Source of the DNA: an uncultured Collinsella sp.
GTDB lineage: Bacteria; Actinomycetota; Coriobacteriia; Coriobacteriales; Coriobacteriaceae
Direction of reading: 5' to 3'
Assembly: GCA_902496275.1 (NCBI GenBank)
Contig: CABVAC010000023.1
Location: 1-28,609 of the forward strand
DNA: 28,609 bases
The notes under the pieces: model-generated
Told to the model about the DNA's origin: nothing
What the model saw: only the letters and a program-made list of their open reading frames with translations
Databases searched by the model: none
In this document: positions 22,514 to 28,609 of the stretch, one piece after another
Position numbering within the stretch: the first letter of the stretch is position 1
Layout: the number at the start of each line of letters is the position of its first letter
Program-made: the position numbers and the translations under genes

Positions 22514-24028
22514 TTACGCCTGAGCGTTGGCGAAGGCCTGCTTGGCGCCCTCGGCACGCACGACAGCGAGCGCGCTGACGACAAACTCCTCAAGACCTGC
22601 GATCTGCGTAAGGTCCTCGCCCCACATCTGCTCGTTGGTGAGCACGTCGTGCACCAGCTGGGCATCGTCGGCGCCGGCATGGGCGGCGTAGAAGTCGAGC
22701 ACGAAGGCGTCGTCCTGAGCGGTGTACTCGGTGCCGTCGGAGCGACGCAGGTGCAGGCCGTCGCCCTCACGGGACACGAGCTCCTGCGTGTAGAAGGAGA
22801 TGAGCGTAGCGAGGCTCGTCGCCAGGCACTTGGGCAGGTTGCCGGTCTCGGCAACGTAGTCCTTGAGCGTGGGCAGGTCGCGAGCGCGCCACTTAGCCGT
22901 GGAGTTGAGGCAGATGGAGAGCAGCGCATGATCAATAAACGGGTTGTCGAAGCGGTTTTCGACGGCGGCGGCAAAGGCCTTGCAGTCCTCGACATCCAAG
23001 TCGGCGGCAAGCGTCGGAATGACCTCGTCGTAGAGCATGGTGTTCATGAAGCCGCGAACGGTCTCGTCATGCATGCAGTCGCGCACGATATCAAAGCCGG
23101 CAACCCAAGAGCCCGGAACAAAGGCGGTATGGGCACCGTTGAGGATGCGGACCTTGCGCTTTTTGTACGGGGTGACGTCGGGAGTCACAAAGACACCCGG
23201 AAGACCAGCCTTCACAAAGGGAAGCTTCTCGGCAAGCGACTCGTCGCCCTGGATGCCCCACATCTGGAAGGGCTCGCGCACGGCCAGGAAGGGATCCTCG
23301 TAGCCCAGACGCTCAGCCACCGCGGCGGCCTCGGATGCGTCGCGGATACGGCCCGGCACGATGGTGTCGACGAGCGTGGTGCAGACGGTGCAGTCGTTGG
23401 CCATCCACTGCGCAAACTCGTCCTCCCAGCCCCAGTCGCTCACATACTGGTTCATGATGCGCAGCAACTCCTCGCCGTTGTGATCGATGAGCTCGCAGGC
23501 GAGGACGATGACGCCCGGCTTACCGGCAGCCCAGCGGGTGTGGAGCACCTGGGCAAGCTTGGCGGGGAAGCTCGCAGGTGGCATGTCGTCGGCCTTGCAG
23601 GACGGGTCATAGGCGATACCGGCCTCGGTGGTGTTGGAGACGATGATCTCTAGGTCGTCGGAGACGGCGACCTCCATCATGGCGCGGTAGTCGTCCTCAC
23701 GATACGGGTTAAGGCAGCGGCTGCAGGCGCTGATCACGCGGGACTCGTCAACCGTGTTACCGTTCTCCTTGCCGCGCACCAGCACGGTGTACAGGTCGTC
23801 CTGGGCATTGATACCGTCGGCAAAGCCAAAGGCACCGTTGATGGGCTGCACCATGACGACCTTGCCGTTCCAGCCGGTGGCCTCGTTGCCCATGTCAAAG
23901 AAACGGTCGACGAAGGCGCGCAGGAAATTGCCCTCGCCAAACTGCAGAACCTTCTCGGGAGCATCCTTGGGCAGCAAATAGCCCTTGTAGCCGATCTTCT
24001 CGAGCGCATCGTAGCTGATGTTCTCCAT
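22514..24028 (-). CDS. uxaB: Tagaturonate reductase UxaB (altronate oxidoreductase)
   Basis: Encodes 504 residues of the polyol-specific long-chain (mannitol dehydrogenase-like) family. UxaB reduces D-tagaturonate to D-altronate with NADH. Visible signatures: LQFGEGNFLRAFVD near 28-41 and SNTTEAGIAYD near 131-141. The catalytic pattern KxxxxNxxH is present as Lys292, Asn297 and His300 in KVRILNGAH. Fructuronate reductase (UxuB) is a relative, but the neighbourhood of uxaA and uxaC and the EAGI(A)YD motif favour UxaB. ATG 24028 follows AAGGAG. It lies 94 nt after uxaC in the same orientation. Confidence 0.93.
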   Translation of the reverse strand: MENISYDALEKIGYKGYLLPKDAPEKVLQFGEGNFLRAFVDRFFDMGNEATGWNGKVVMVQPINGAFGFADGINAQDDLYTVLVRGKENGNTVDESRVISACSRCLNPYREDDYRAMMEVAVSDDLEIIVSNTTEAGIAYDPSCKADDMPPASFPAKLAQVLHTRWAAGKPGVIVLACELIDHNGEELLRIMNQYVSDWGWEDEFAQWMANDCTVCTTLVDTIVPGRIRDASEAAAVAERLGYEDPFLAVREPFQMWGIQGDESLAEKLPFVKAGLPGVFVTPDVTPYKKRKVRILNGAHTAFVPGSWVAGFDIVRDCMHDETVRGFMNTMLYDEVIPTLAADLDVEDCKAFAAAVENRFDNPFIDHALLSICLNSTAKWRARDLPTLKDYVAETGNLPKCLATSLATLISFYTQELVSREGDGLHLRRSDGTEYTAQDDAFVLDFYAAHAGADDAQLVHDVLTNEQMWGEDLTQIAGLEEFVVSALAVVRAEGAKQAFANAQA

Positions 24029-24122
24029 CTATGTGTCTCCTTAGATGTTTGTTAGCGTGCAAGCAAAACGGGGCTCCGCGTGTGGCAACGGCGCCCAGGG
24101 TTCGATGTGATTCGATGCGGGC

Positions 24123-25550
24123 TTAGGCCTCGTCGGTGTCCAGGTCAAAGCCAAAGTAGCGGACCGCATTGTTGTAGCTGATGTCACGCACAACCTCGCC
24201 CAGCAGCTCCATGTCGGCCGGGTACTTGCCCTGCTCGACCCACTCGCCGATCACGCTGCACAGCACGCGACGGAAATACTCGTGGCGCGGATAGGACAGG
24301 AAGGAGCGGGAGTCGGTGAGCATGCCGACAAAGTTGCCCAGGACGCCCTCGTTGGCCAGAGCCGTGAGCTGCTCGCGCATACCGACCTCGTTGTCGTTGA
24401 ACCACCAGGCGGAACCGTTCTGGATCTTACCGGCAGTCGGAGCCTCCTGGAAACAGCCCATGACGGTATCGATCATGGTGTTGTCGATGGGATTCAAGCT
24501 GTACAGGATGGTCTTGGGCAAGCCGCAGGTCTCCTGGATGGAGTTGAGGAAATCGGCGAGCTGGTCGGACGGCGTGTAGTTGGAGATGCAGTCATAACCG
24601 GTATCGGGGCCGAGCTTGGCAAACATGGCGCGGTTGTTGTCGCGCTTGCAGCCAAAGTGTAGCTGCATGGCCCAGCCCAGGCGGACATACTCGCCGGCAA
24701 CGAACTGCATAAAGGCAGTCTTGTACTTGAGGACCTCTTCCTCGGTAAGCGGCTCGGCAGCCAGACCCTTGGCAAAGATAGCCTCGATCTCGTCAGCGGT
24801 AGCCGGGACGTACATAACGTAGTCGAGTGCGTGGTCGGAGGCGCGGCAGCCCAGCTCGTGAGCAACGTCGTAGCGCTTGGAAATGGCAGCCTTCATGCCC
24901 TCAAAGTCGCTGACCTCAACGCCGGCAACCTCGGAAAGGTGCTTGCAGTAGTCGGCAAACTCCTGGCCGCGCTCGATGCGCAAAGCGGCATCGGGGCGCA
25001 TGGCGGGAACGACCTGAACGTCAAAGCTGTCGTCGGCGGCAATCTTCTTGTGCCACTCAAAGCTGTCGGCGGGGTCGTCGGTAGTGCAGATCATGCGGAC
25101 GTTGGACTGCTTGATCAGGTTGCGGCAGGTGAAACTGGCCTCAGCGAGCTTGGTGTTGGCAAGGTCCCAGACCTCCTGGGCAGTCTTGCCGTTGAGGACG
25201 CCCTCGTAGCCAAAGTAGCGCTTAAGCTCCAGGTGGCTCCACTCAAAGACGGGGTTGCCAACGCAGCGACCCAGGGTCTCGGCCCACTTTTGGAACTTCT
25301 CGCGAGCAGGGGCGTCGCCAGTGATAAAACGCTCGTCGACGCCGTTGGCACGCATCAGGCGCCACTTGTAGTGGTCGCCGCCCAGCCAAACCTCGGTGAT
25401 GTTCTCGAAACGCTTGTCCTCCCAAATCTCCTTGGGAGAAATGTGGCAGTGATAGTCGACGATGGGCATGCCCTCGGCAAAGTTGTGGAACAGCTCCTCG
25501 CCGGTCTTAGTGCTCAGCAGGAAATCCTGATCGTCCATAAAGTTTTTCAT
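24123..25550 (-). CDS. uxaC: Glucuronate/galacturonate isomerase UxaC
   Basis: Encodes 475 residues, as usual for UxaC. It converts D-galacturonate to D-tagaturonate (and D-glucuronate to D-fructuronate), the first step of hexuronate breakdown. The amidohydrolase-like fold shows VDYHCHISPKEI with metal-site His34 and His36, TTDDPADSFEWH, RPD and LTDSRSFLSYPRHEYFRR. ATG 25550 has AAAGGGG eight bases upstream; the in-frame codons up to 25619 run across operator F and are untranslated leader. First gene of uxaCBA, about 54 nt downstream of operator F. Confidence 0.96.
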   Translation of the reverse strand: MKNFMDDQDFLLSTKTGEELFHNFAEGMPIVDYHCHISPKEIWEDKRFENITEVWLGGDHYKWRLMRANGVDERFITGDAPAREKFQKWAETLGRCVGNPVFEWSHLELKRYFGYEGVLNGKTAQEVWDLANTKLAEASFTCRNLIKQSNVRMICTTDDPADSFEWHKKIAADDSFDVQVVPAMRPDAALRIERGQEFADYCKHLSEVAGVEVSDFEGMKAAISKRYDVAHELGCRASDHALDYVMYVPATADEIEAIFAKGLAAEPLTEEEVLKYKTAFMQFVAGEYVRLGWAMQLHFGCKRDNNRAMFAKLGPDTGYDCISNYTPSDQLADFLNSIQETCGLPKTILYSLNPIDNTMIDTVMGCFQEAPTAGKIQNGSAWWFNDNEVGMREQLTALANEGVLGNFVGMLTDSRSFLSYPRHEYFRRVLCSVIGEWVEQGKYPADMELLGEVVRDISYNNAVRYFGFDLDTDEA

Positions 25551-25603
25551 CAAACAGCCCCTTTGTTTGCGGAGCGGGCGCACAATACGCTCGTCATCCT
25601 TTA

Positions 25604-25655
25604 GGTGAACGTTCACCATACTAATCCATTACGACTCAAAAGGTGAACGTTCACC
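25604..25655 (-). promoter_or_regulatory. uxaC promoter with two perfect LacI-type operators
   Basis: Operators F (25604-25617) and G (25642-25655) are both perfect GGTGAACGTTCACC palindromes; G extends to 16 bp (AGGTGAACGTTCACCT). Their centres are 38 bp apart. On the minus strand G supplies -35 TTCACC (25647-25642); after 18 bp follows TAGTAT (25623-25618) as -10. Operator F begins right after it and would cover the transcription start. Confidence 0.85.
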
Positions 25656-25671
25656 TAACAACCATGGGGTG

Positions 25672-25697
25672 AACGGTAGGTTTTGCCCGTTCAACGG
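25672..25697 (-). promoter_or_regulatory. AACGG-N16-AACGG direct repeat upstream of uxaC promoter
   Basis: AACGG at 25672-25676 and 25693-25697, 21-bp period, with TTTT between. The proximal copy begins 23.5 bp from the centre of operator G and is part of GGTGAACGG (25668-25676), itself a half operator. Third instance of the element also found at 13496-13521 and 20740-20765. Confidence 0.6.
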
Positions 25698-25786
25698 TTG
25701 CCGGAGCTGTGACTTGCATGCATTGCGGACCGGTTGGCGTCCCCGAACACCGAACTTGAGCGCTTTTGCTCAGGTGGGTCATGTCC

Positions 25787-25985
25787 CGACGTACATTTTT
25801 GGGAGTATTCAGCATTGGAGCGCGCCGTGCGCCATCCTCAGCGTCCTATTTGGAACGCAGATAGCGCCCGATCGGCATAAAAAGTGCCCCCGATGGCAAA
25901 TTACGCCATCGGGGGCACTTAAAACAGTCGTTCTGCACCTCATTCAGGGCATGCCAATGCTGAATACTCCCAAAAATGCACGTCG
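25787..25985. repeat. 199-bp element with 32-bp terminal inverted repeats, between lacI and uxaC
   Basis: The left end (25787-25818) and right end (25954-25985) are inverted copies matching at 31 of 32 positions; both start CGACGT. Between them are 135 bp holding the lacI terminator hairpin and no gene. I see no flanking target duplication. The right end is 25 nt past the lacI stop. It could be an invertible switch, a MITE-like relic or a long structured 3' UTR. Confidence 0.85.
25879..25920 (-). terminator. Intrinsic terminator of the lacI-family gene
   Basis: A perfect 16-bp stem joins 25882-25897 and 25905-25920 around the 7-nt loop AAATTAC. On the minus strand it ends in a TTTTT run (25883-25879, overlapping the stem end). 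It is about 90 nt past the regulator's stop and lies inside the 199-bp inverted-repeat element. Confidence 0.88.
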
Positions 25986-26010
25986 CAAGAGGGGGTACCT
26001 GCTCAATCGG

Positions 26011-27090
26011 CTAAATACCCGCAAGTTCGCAGTAGCGGTCGACATTGCTGGCAAATACCATCTCGACGGCACCCTTCTGGACGGGCACCGTCGGGGTCCT
26101 TCCCCACAGCAGATAATCGCCCAGCGTCTTAGCGCCGCGATACGCCAGGCTCGTCGGGTCCTTATAGACAATATTGGTAAAGATACCGCGGCGCAAGGCC
26201 AGAGCACTTTCGGGAAACAGGTCGTTGCCGATCACCATGACCTGACCGGCCTTGCCGGCCGAGACGAGCGCGTCGGCAACCACTTCGGAACCAACGGCAA
26301 AAACGCTACAGATAAGTTCAGGGGCGTCCGGCGCACTCAAGCGCTTTTCGAGCTCATGCTCGAGTTGTTTGACTTGCGCATGGGCACCTGCAAGATCCTC
26401 AACCTGCCATGGAATATCACGTTCGCGCAGGTAATTGTGGAAGGCGCGGGCGGTTAGATAGTGCGAATCGGTATATGGGTCGCCTGTCAAAAGGAGCACG
26501 CGGGCGTCGGCCCCAGAAGCATGGACCAGGTTTGCCGCCTGCTCGGCCATAAGGCTGCCTGCCGTCGAATAATCGGCCAAGCTCGCACCCAAACGATTCA
26601 AATGCGGACGGTCGCCGTCGACAAGCTCAATCGTCACGCCCGCCTCGGCGATCTGCCCCAAAAGCTCAGTCGCACGATCGTCGCCCGGCGCATAGGCGAG
26701 CAAGCCATCAATCTTCTCGCCCACCTGCAGACGCTCGTCGATTTGCTCGAGTGCATCAGCGTAGCCGCCCACGCCAAATTCAACGCGCTCAACCGTAATG
26801 CCCCGGTCGATGACCTCCTGTTCAAAGCGATTGCAGCCTTCCCACAGGTAACGGAAAAAGTACGCTCCCTCGCGCGATGCGCGGGGCAGGCAAAACACCA
26901 GATTGATGTCCTTGCGGCGCAGGCTTGAGGCACTTGTGTTGCGGTGATAGCCCATGGCCTCGGCCTTGGCGTTCACCTTGGCGCGCACGGATTCGCTCAC
27001 GCCGGCCTTTCCCGTCAGGGCCTTGTGCACGGTATTGATGGAAACGCCAAGCTCGGCGGCTATGTCCTTCATGGTTACGCGAGCGCTCAT
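26011..27090 (-). CDS. LacI-family transcriptional regulator of the pectin/hexuronate locus
   Basis: Encodes 359 residues. The N-terminal LacI helix-turn-helix (about residues 7-26, MKDIAAELGVSINTVHKAL) and hinge helix (to ~60) are followed by a periplasmic-binding-protein-like effector domain. ATG 27090 has GGAG eight bases upstream. Palindromic GGTGAACGTTCACC sites with a central CpG, the usual LacI operator form, lie before uxaC, the symporter and GH105. This gene is the only regulator of that type in the window, so it is the obvious candidate binder (inference). No good copy of that operator lies in its own upstream region (27091-27180), so autoregulation is not apparent. The effector may be a uronate or 2-keto-3-deoxygluconate. 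Confidence 0.93.
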   Translation of the reverse strand: MSARVTMKDIAAELGVSINTVHKALTGKAGVSESVRAKVNAKAEAMGYHRNTSASSLRRKDINLVFCLPRASREGAYFFRYLWEGCNRFEQEVIDRGITVERVEFGVGGYADALEQIDERLQVGEKIDGLLAYAPGDDRATELLGQIAEAGVTIELVDGDRPHLNRLGASLADYSTAGSLMAEQAANLVHASGADARVLLLTGDPYTDSHYLTARAFHNYLRERDIPWQVEDLAGAHAQVKQLEHELEKRLSAPDAPELICSVFAVGSEVVADALVSAGKAGQVMVIGNDLFPESALALRRGIFTNIVYKDPTSLAYRGAKTLGDYLLWGRTPTVPVQKGAVEMVFASNVDRYCELAGI

Positions 27091-27187
27091 GCGGTTACTC
27101 CGTTATAGATAAGTTGCCAATTAATAGTCCAGTTAACGATACCCCAAAAATACTCTTCGACTCGCCGTGCTCTCCCTCAAATGCACA

Positions 27188-27221
27188 AAGCGCCCCGCGA
27201 ACGGATGCCCGCGGAGCGCTT
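27188..27221 (-). terminator. Probable terminator after the FeoB-associated gene
   Basis: AAGCGCCCCGCG (27188-27199) pairs with CGCGGAGCGCTT (27210-27221) with one mismatch and a 10-nt loop. On the minus strand it is followed by only TTTG, so termination may be partial. It lies 13 nt past the stop of the small gene. Confidence 0.65.
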
Positions 27222-27234
27222 GGATGTCCGGACC

Positions 27235-27435
27235 TTATTTGATACCGCGACCCAAGTCTTCGGCGATTTTGTCTACGCCCTTAAGTGCAGCGCACGTCTT
27301 TTTGTTGGAGCAATGCCCCGTGCAAACGCCACCCTGAGCGCAGTCGGCGCAGGTGCCCTTGCGGTAGATGCGCACGCACACGGCGACAAACGCAATACCG
27401 ATAATAGCCAGTACAACAATATCGATAGGTGCCAT
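27235..27435 (-). CDS. FeoB-associated Cys-rich membrane protein
   Basis: Encodes 66 residues. One N-terminal membrane span (about 5-23) is followed by a short basic stretch and a Cys-rich segment with Cys29, Cys32, Cys38, Cys42 and Cys48. That pattern, and position right after feoB, match the small FeoB-associated Cys-rich membrane protein family, thought to support ferrous iron uptake although its exact role is unproven. A strong GAGGAGG lies six bases before ATG 27435. An intrinsic terminator (27577-27608) separates it from feoB, so it depends on read-through or its own promoter in 27436-27576, where I see no clear hexamers. Confidence 0.88.
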   Translation of the reverse strand: MAPIDIVVLAIIGIAFVAVCVRIYRKGTCADCAQGGVCTGHCSNKKTCAALKGVDKIAEDLGRGIK

Positions 27436-27576
27436 AGCAAGCCTCCTCTAGTTAACCACCACTTACTTTACCCCATTCTCCACCTACCAAAAAGGGAAAG
27501 GTTTATTTTGGTCGGTTTTATCTGCGGAAACGCCACATCTTAACTTCTGGGGCAAAGCAATCTGTCTCCCATGCAC

Positions 27577-27608
27577 AAAAAGCCCGGGGTCGCTGGGACA
27601 CCCGGGCT
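27577..27608 (-). terminator. Intrinsic terminator after feoB
   Basis: AGCCCGGG (27581-27588) and CCCGGGCT (27601-27608) form a perfect GC stem; on the minus strand a TTTTT run overlaps its end (27581-27577). It begins 29 nt past the feoB stop. Confidence 0.87.
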
Positions 27609-27637
27609 CGTGAAAAGGGGCTAATCCTTATTCGGAC

Positions 27638-28609
27638 TTAAGCGGAAACTGCGGCAGAAGCAGTGTTGGTCTCGTCCTCGTCGGTCCATGCATGCTTTGG
27701 CATGGGACGGAAGATCTGGAAGAGCATCGCAACCAGCAGCACGATAGCGACAATCGTCCAGATACCAAACTGCCCAAGGACAAGCAGGTTGTAGAACTGG
27801 TTGATGAACAGGCCGATGACCCAAGCGAAGGCGCACTCGTAGCCGATGGCAATCGCGGTCCACTTGCCGGAGTCCATCTGGTTGCGGATAGTGCCCATGG
27901 CGGCAAAGCACGGGGCGCACAGCAGGTTGAAAGCGCCAAAGGCAACGCAAGCGCCCATAGTCGGAAACATGCCGGCAAACGCGGTCCACAGGCTCGGGTC
28001 GGTCTCGCCCGCGTCGGCGACGGACAGCAGCGAGCCGGCGGTGGCGACGACGTTCTCCTTGGCGACGAGACCCGAGACGGTCAGCGCGGTGGCCTGCCAG
28101 GTGCTAAAGCCGAGCGGGGCGAAGATCCAAGCGACCAGGTTGCCGAGCATGGCAAGCACGGAGTAGTCCATGAACTCCTCGGGGATGCCGTCCATCGCAG
28201 GCAGGAAACCAAAAGAACCGTTGTAGCTACCAAAGTTGGAGAGGAACCAAACCACGACGGTGGACGCGAAGATGACCGTGCCGGCCTTCTTGATAAAGGC
28301 CCAGCAGCGCTCCCACACGTGCAGCGCCCAAGAGCGAATCGCCGGGAAGTGGTAGGCAGGAAGCTCCATAACAAACGGTGTCGGGCGACCGGCGAAGAGC
28401 TTGGTCTTCTTGAGCATGAGGCCCGAGGCGATGACGGCAAAGACGCCCAGGAAGTAGAAGAGCGGGCTGATCCACGCGGCGGTGGTGGAAGAATCGCCGA
28501 TGATGGAGCCCATGAGCAGGGCGATGATCGGCAGCTTGGCGCCGCAGGGGATGAACGTGGTGGTCATGACCGTCATGCGGCGGTCCTTCTCGTTCTCGAT
28601 GGTCTTGGT
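27638..28609 (-). CDS. feoB: FeoB, ferrous iron transport protein B, C-terminal part (5' end beyond window)
   Basis: The frame is open from the right edge (28609) to a stop at 27638, giving 323 residues of the membrane domain. The first 11 residues seen (TKTIENEKDRR) precede an internal Met and continue the FeoB frame, so the Met at 28576 is not the start. Signatures: FIPCGAKLPII, a Cys-containing gate motif typical of FeoB, ELPAYHFP, SGLVAKENVVAT and NLLCAPCFAAMGTIR. About eight membrane spans are visible. The G-protein domain lies outside the window. FeoB imports Fe2+ across the inner membrane. Confidence 0.95.
   Translation of the reverse strand, partial: TKTIENEKDRRMTVMTTTFIPCGAKLPIIALLMGSIIGDSSTTAAWISPLFYFLGVFAVIASGLMLKKTKLFAGRPTPFVMELPAYHFPAIRSWALHVWERCWAFIKKAGTVIFASTVVVWFLSNFGSYNGSFGFLPAMDGIPEEFMDYSVLAMLGNLVAWIFAPLGFSTWQATALTVSGLVAKENVVATAGSLLSVADAGETDPSLWTAFAGMFPTMGACVAFGAFNLLCAPCFAAMGTIRNQMDSGKWTAIAIGYECAFAWVIGLFINQFYNLLVLGQFGIWTIVAIVLLVAMLFQIFRPMPKHAWTDEDETNTASAAVSA

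Noticed and set aside
22457..23653. 398-codon plus-strand open frame across uxaB
   Set aside because: Antisense shadow of uxaB, which has the catalytic K, N and H in place on the other strand.
25741..26010. Target-site duplication around the 199-bp inverted-repeat element
   Set aside because: The bases just outside 25787 and 25985 (GTCC and CAAG) do not repeat, so recent transposition cannot be shown.
27091..27180. Possible operator before the lacI gene (GGTATCGTTAACTGG, 27131-27145 region)
   Set aside because: It lacks the AACGTT core and symmetry of the other operators; similarity is too weak to call autoregulation.
1..28609. tRNA, rRNA, CRISPR arrays, transposase genes or prophage genes
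   Set aside because: None was seen on reading both strands; intergenic gaps hold only hairpins, operators and the repeats listed.

Overview
The window is high-GC bacterial chromosome that reads like a gut Coriobacteriia member, probably close to Collinsella. That assignment is inferred from gene content, codon flavour and short Shine-Dalgarno-led operons; no marker gene is present to prove it. Most genes lie on the minus strand.

Layout. (1) 1-1326: the 5' part of a flavin/Fe-S 'old yellow enzyme' reductase that runs off the left edge. (2) 1573-9837: a complete Kdp high-affinity potassium system, kdpFABC on the minus strand (including a 28-residue KdpF) diverging from kdpDE on the plus strand. 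(3) 9933-11150: a stand-alone GltD-like FAD/NAD(P) Fe-S oxidoreductase. (4) 11255-27090: a pectin and hexuronate utilisation locus. It holds a TIM-barrel sugar isomerase/epimerase, a GH105 unsaturated uronyl hydrolase, an SGNH esterase, a fused pectin methylesterase-esterase, an alpha/beta esterase, a GH28 polygalacturonase, a GPH-type sugar symporter, uxaA, uxaB, uxaC and a LacI-family regulator. (5) 27235-28609: a FeoB-associated Cys-rich membrane protein and the C-terminal part of FeoB, which runs off the right edge.

How the pectin locus works (inference). None of the polysaccharide enzymes shows a signal peptide, so the cell probably imports pectic oligosaccharides through the symporter. 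It would then remove methyl and acetyl groups and hydrolyse the chains in the cytoplasm, and send galacturonate through UxaC, UxaB and UxaA to 2-keto-3-deoxygluconate.

The most interesting part is the regulatory DNA. Three promoters (in front of the GH105 unit, the transporter and uxaC) each carry two copies of a GGTGAACGTTCACC-type operator, with centres 38-41 bp apart. The upstream operator supplies a TTCACC -35 hexamer. Each promoter also carries a second, distinct element, AACGG-N16-AACGG (21-bp period), starting 21.5-23.5 bp upstream of that operator's centre. This looks like a dual repressor/activator promoter design shared by the locus. Other unexplained structures are a 38-bp palindrome with an operator at its centre, a 199-bp element bounded by 32-bp inverted repeats between lacI and uxaC, and a roughly 70-bp palindromic repeat present twice, at the 3' ends of kdpC and of the gltD-like gene.
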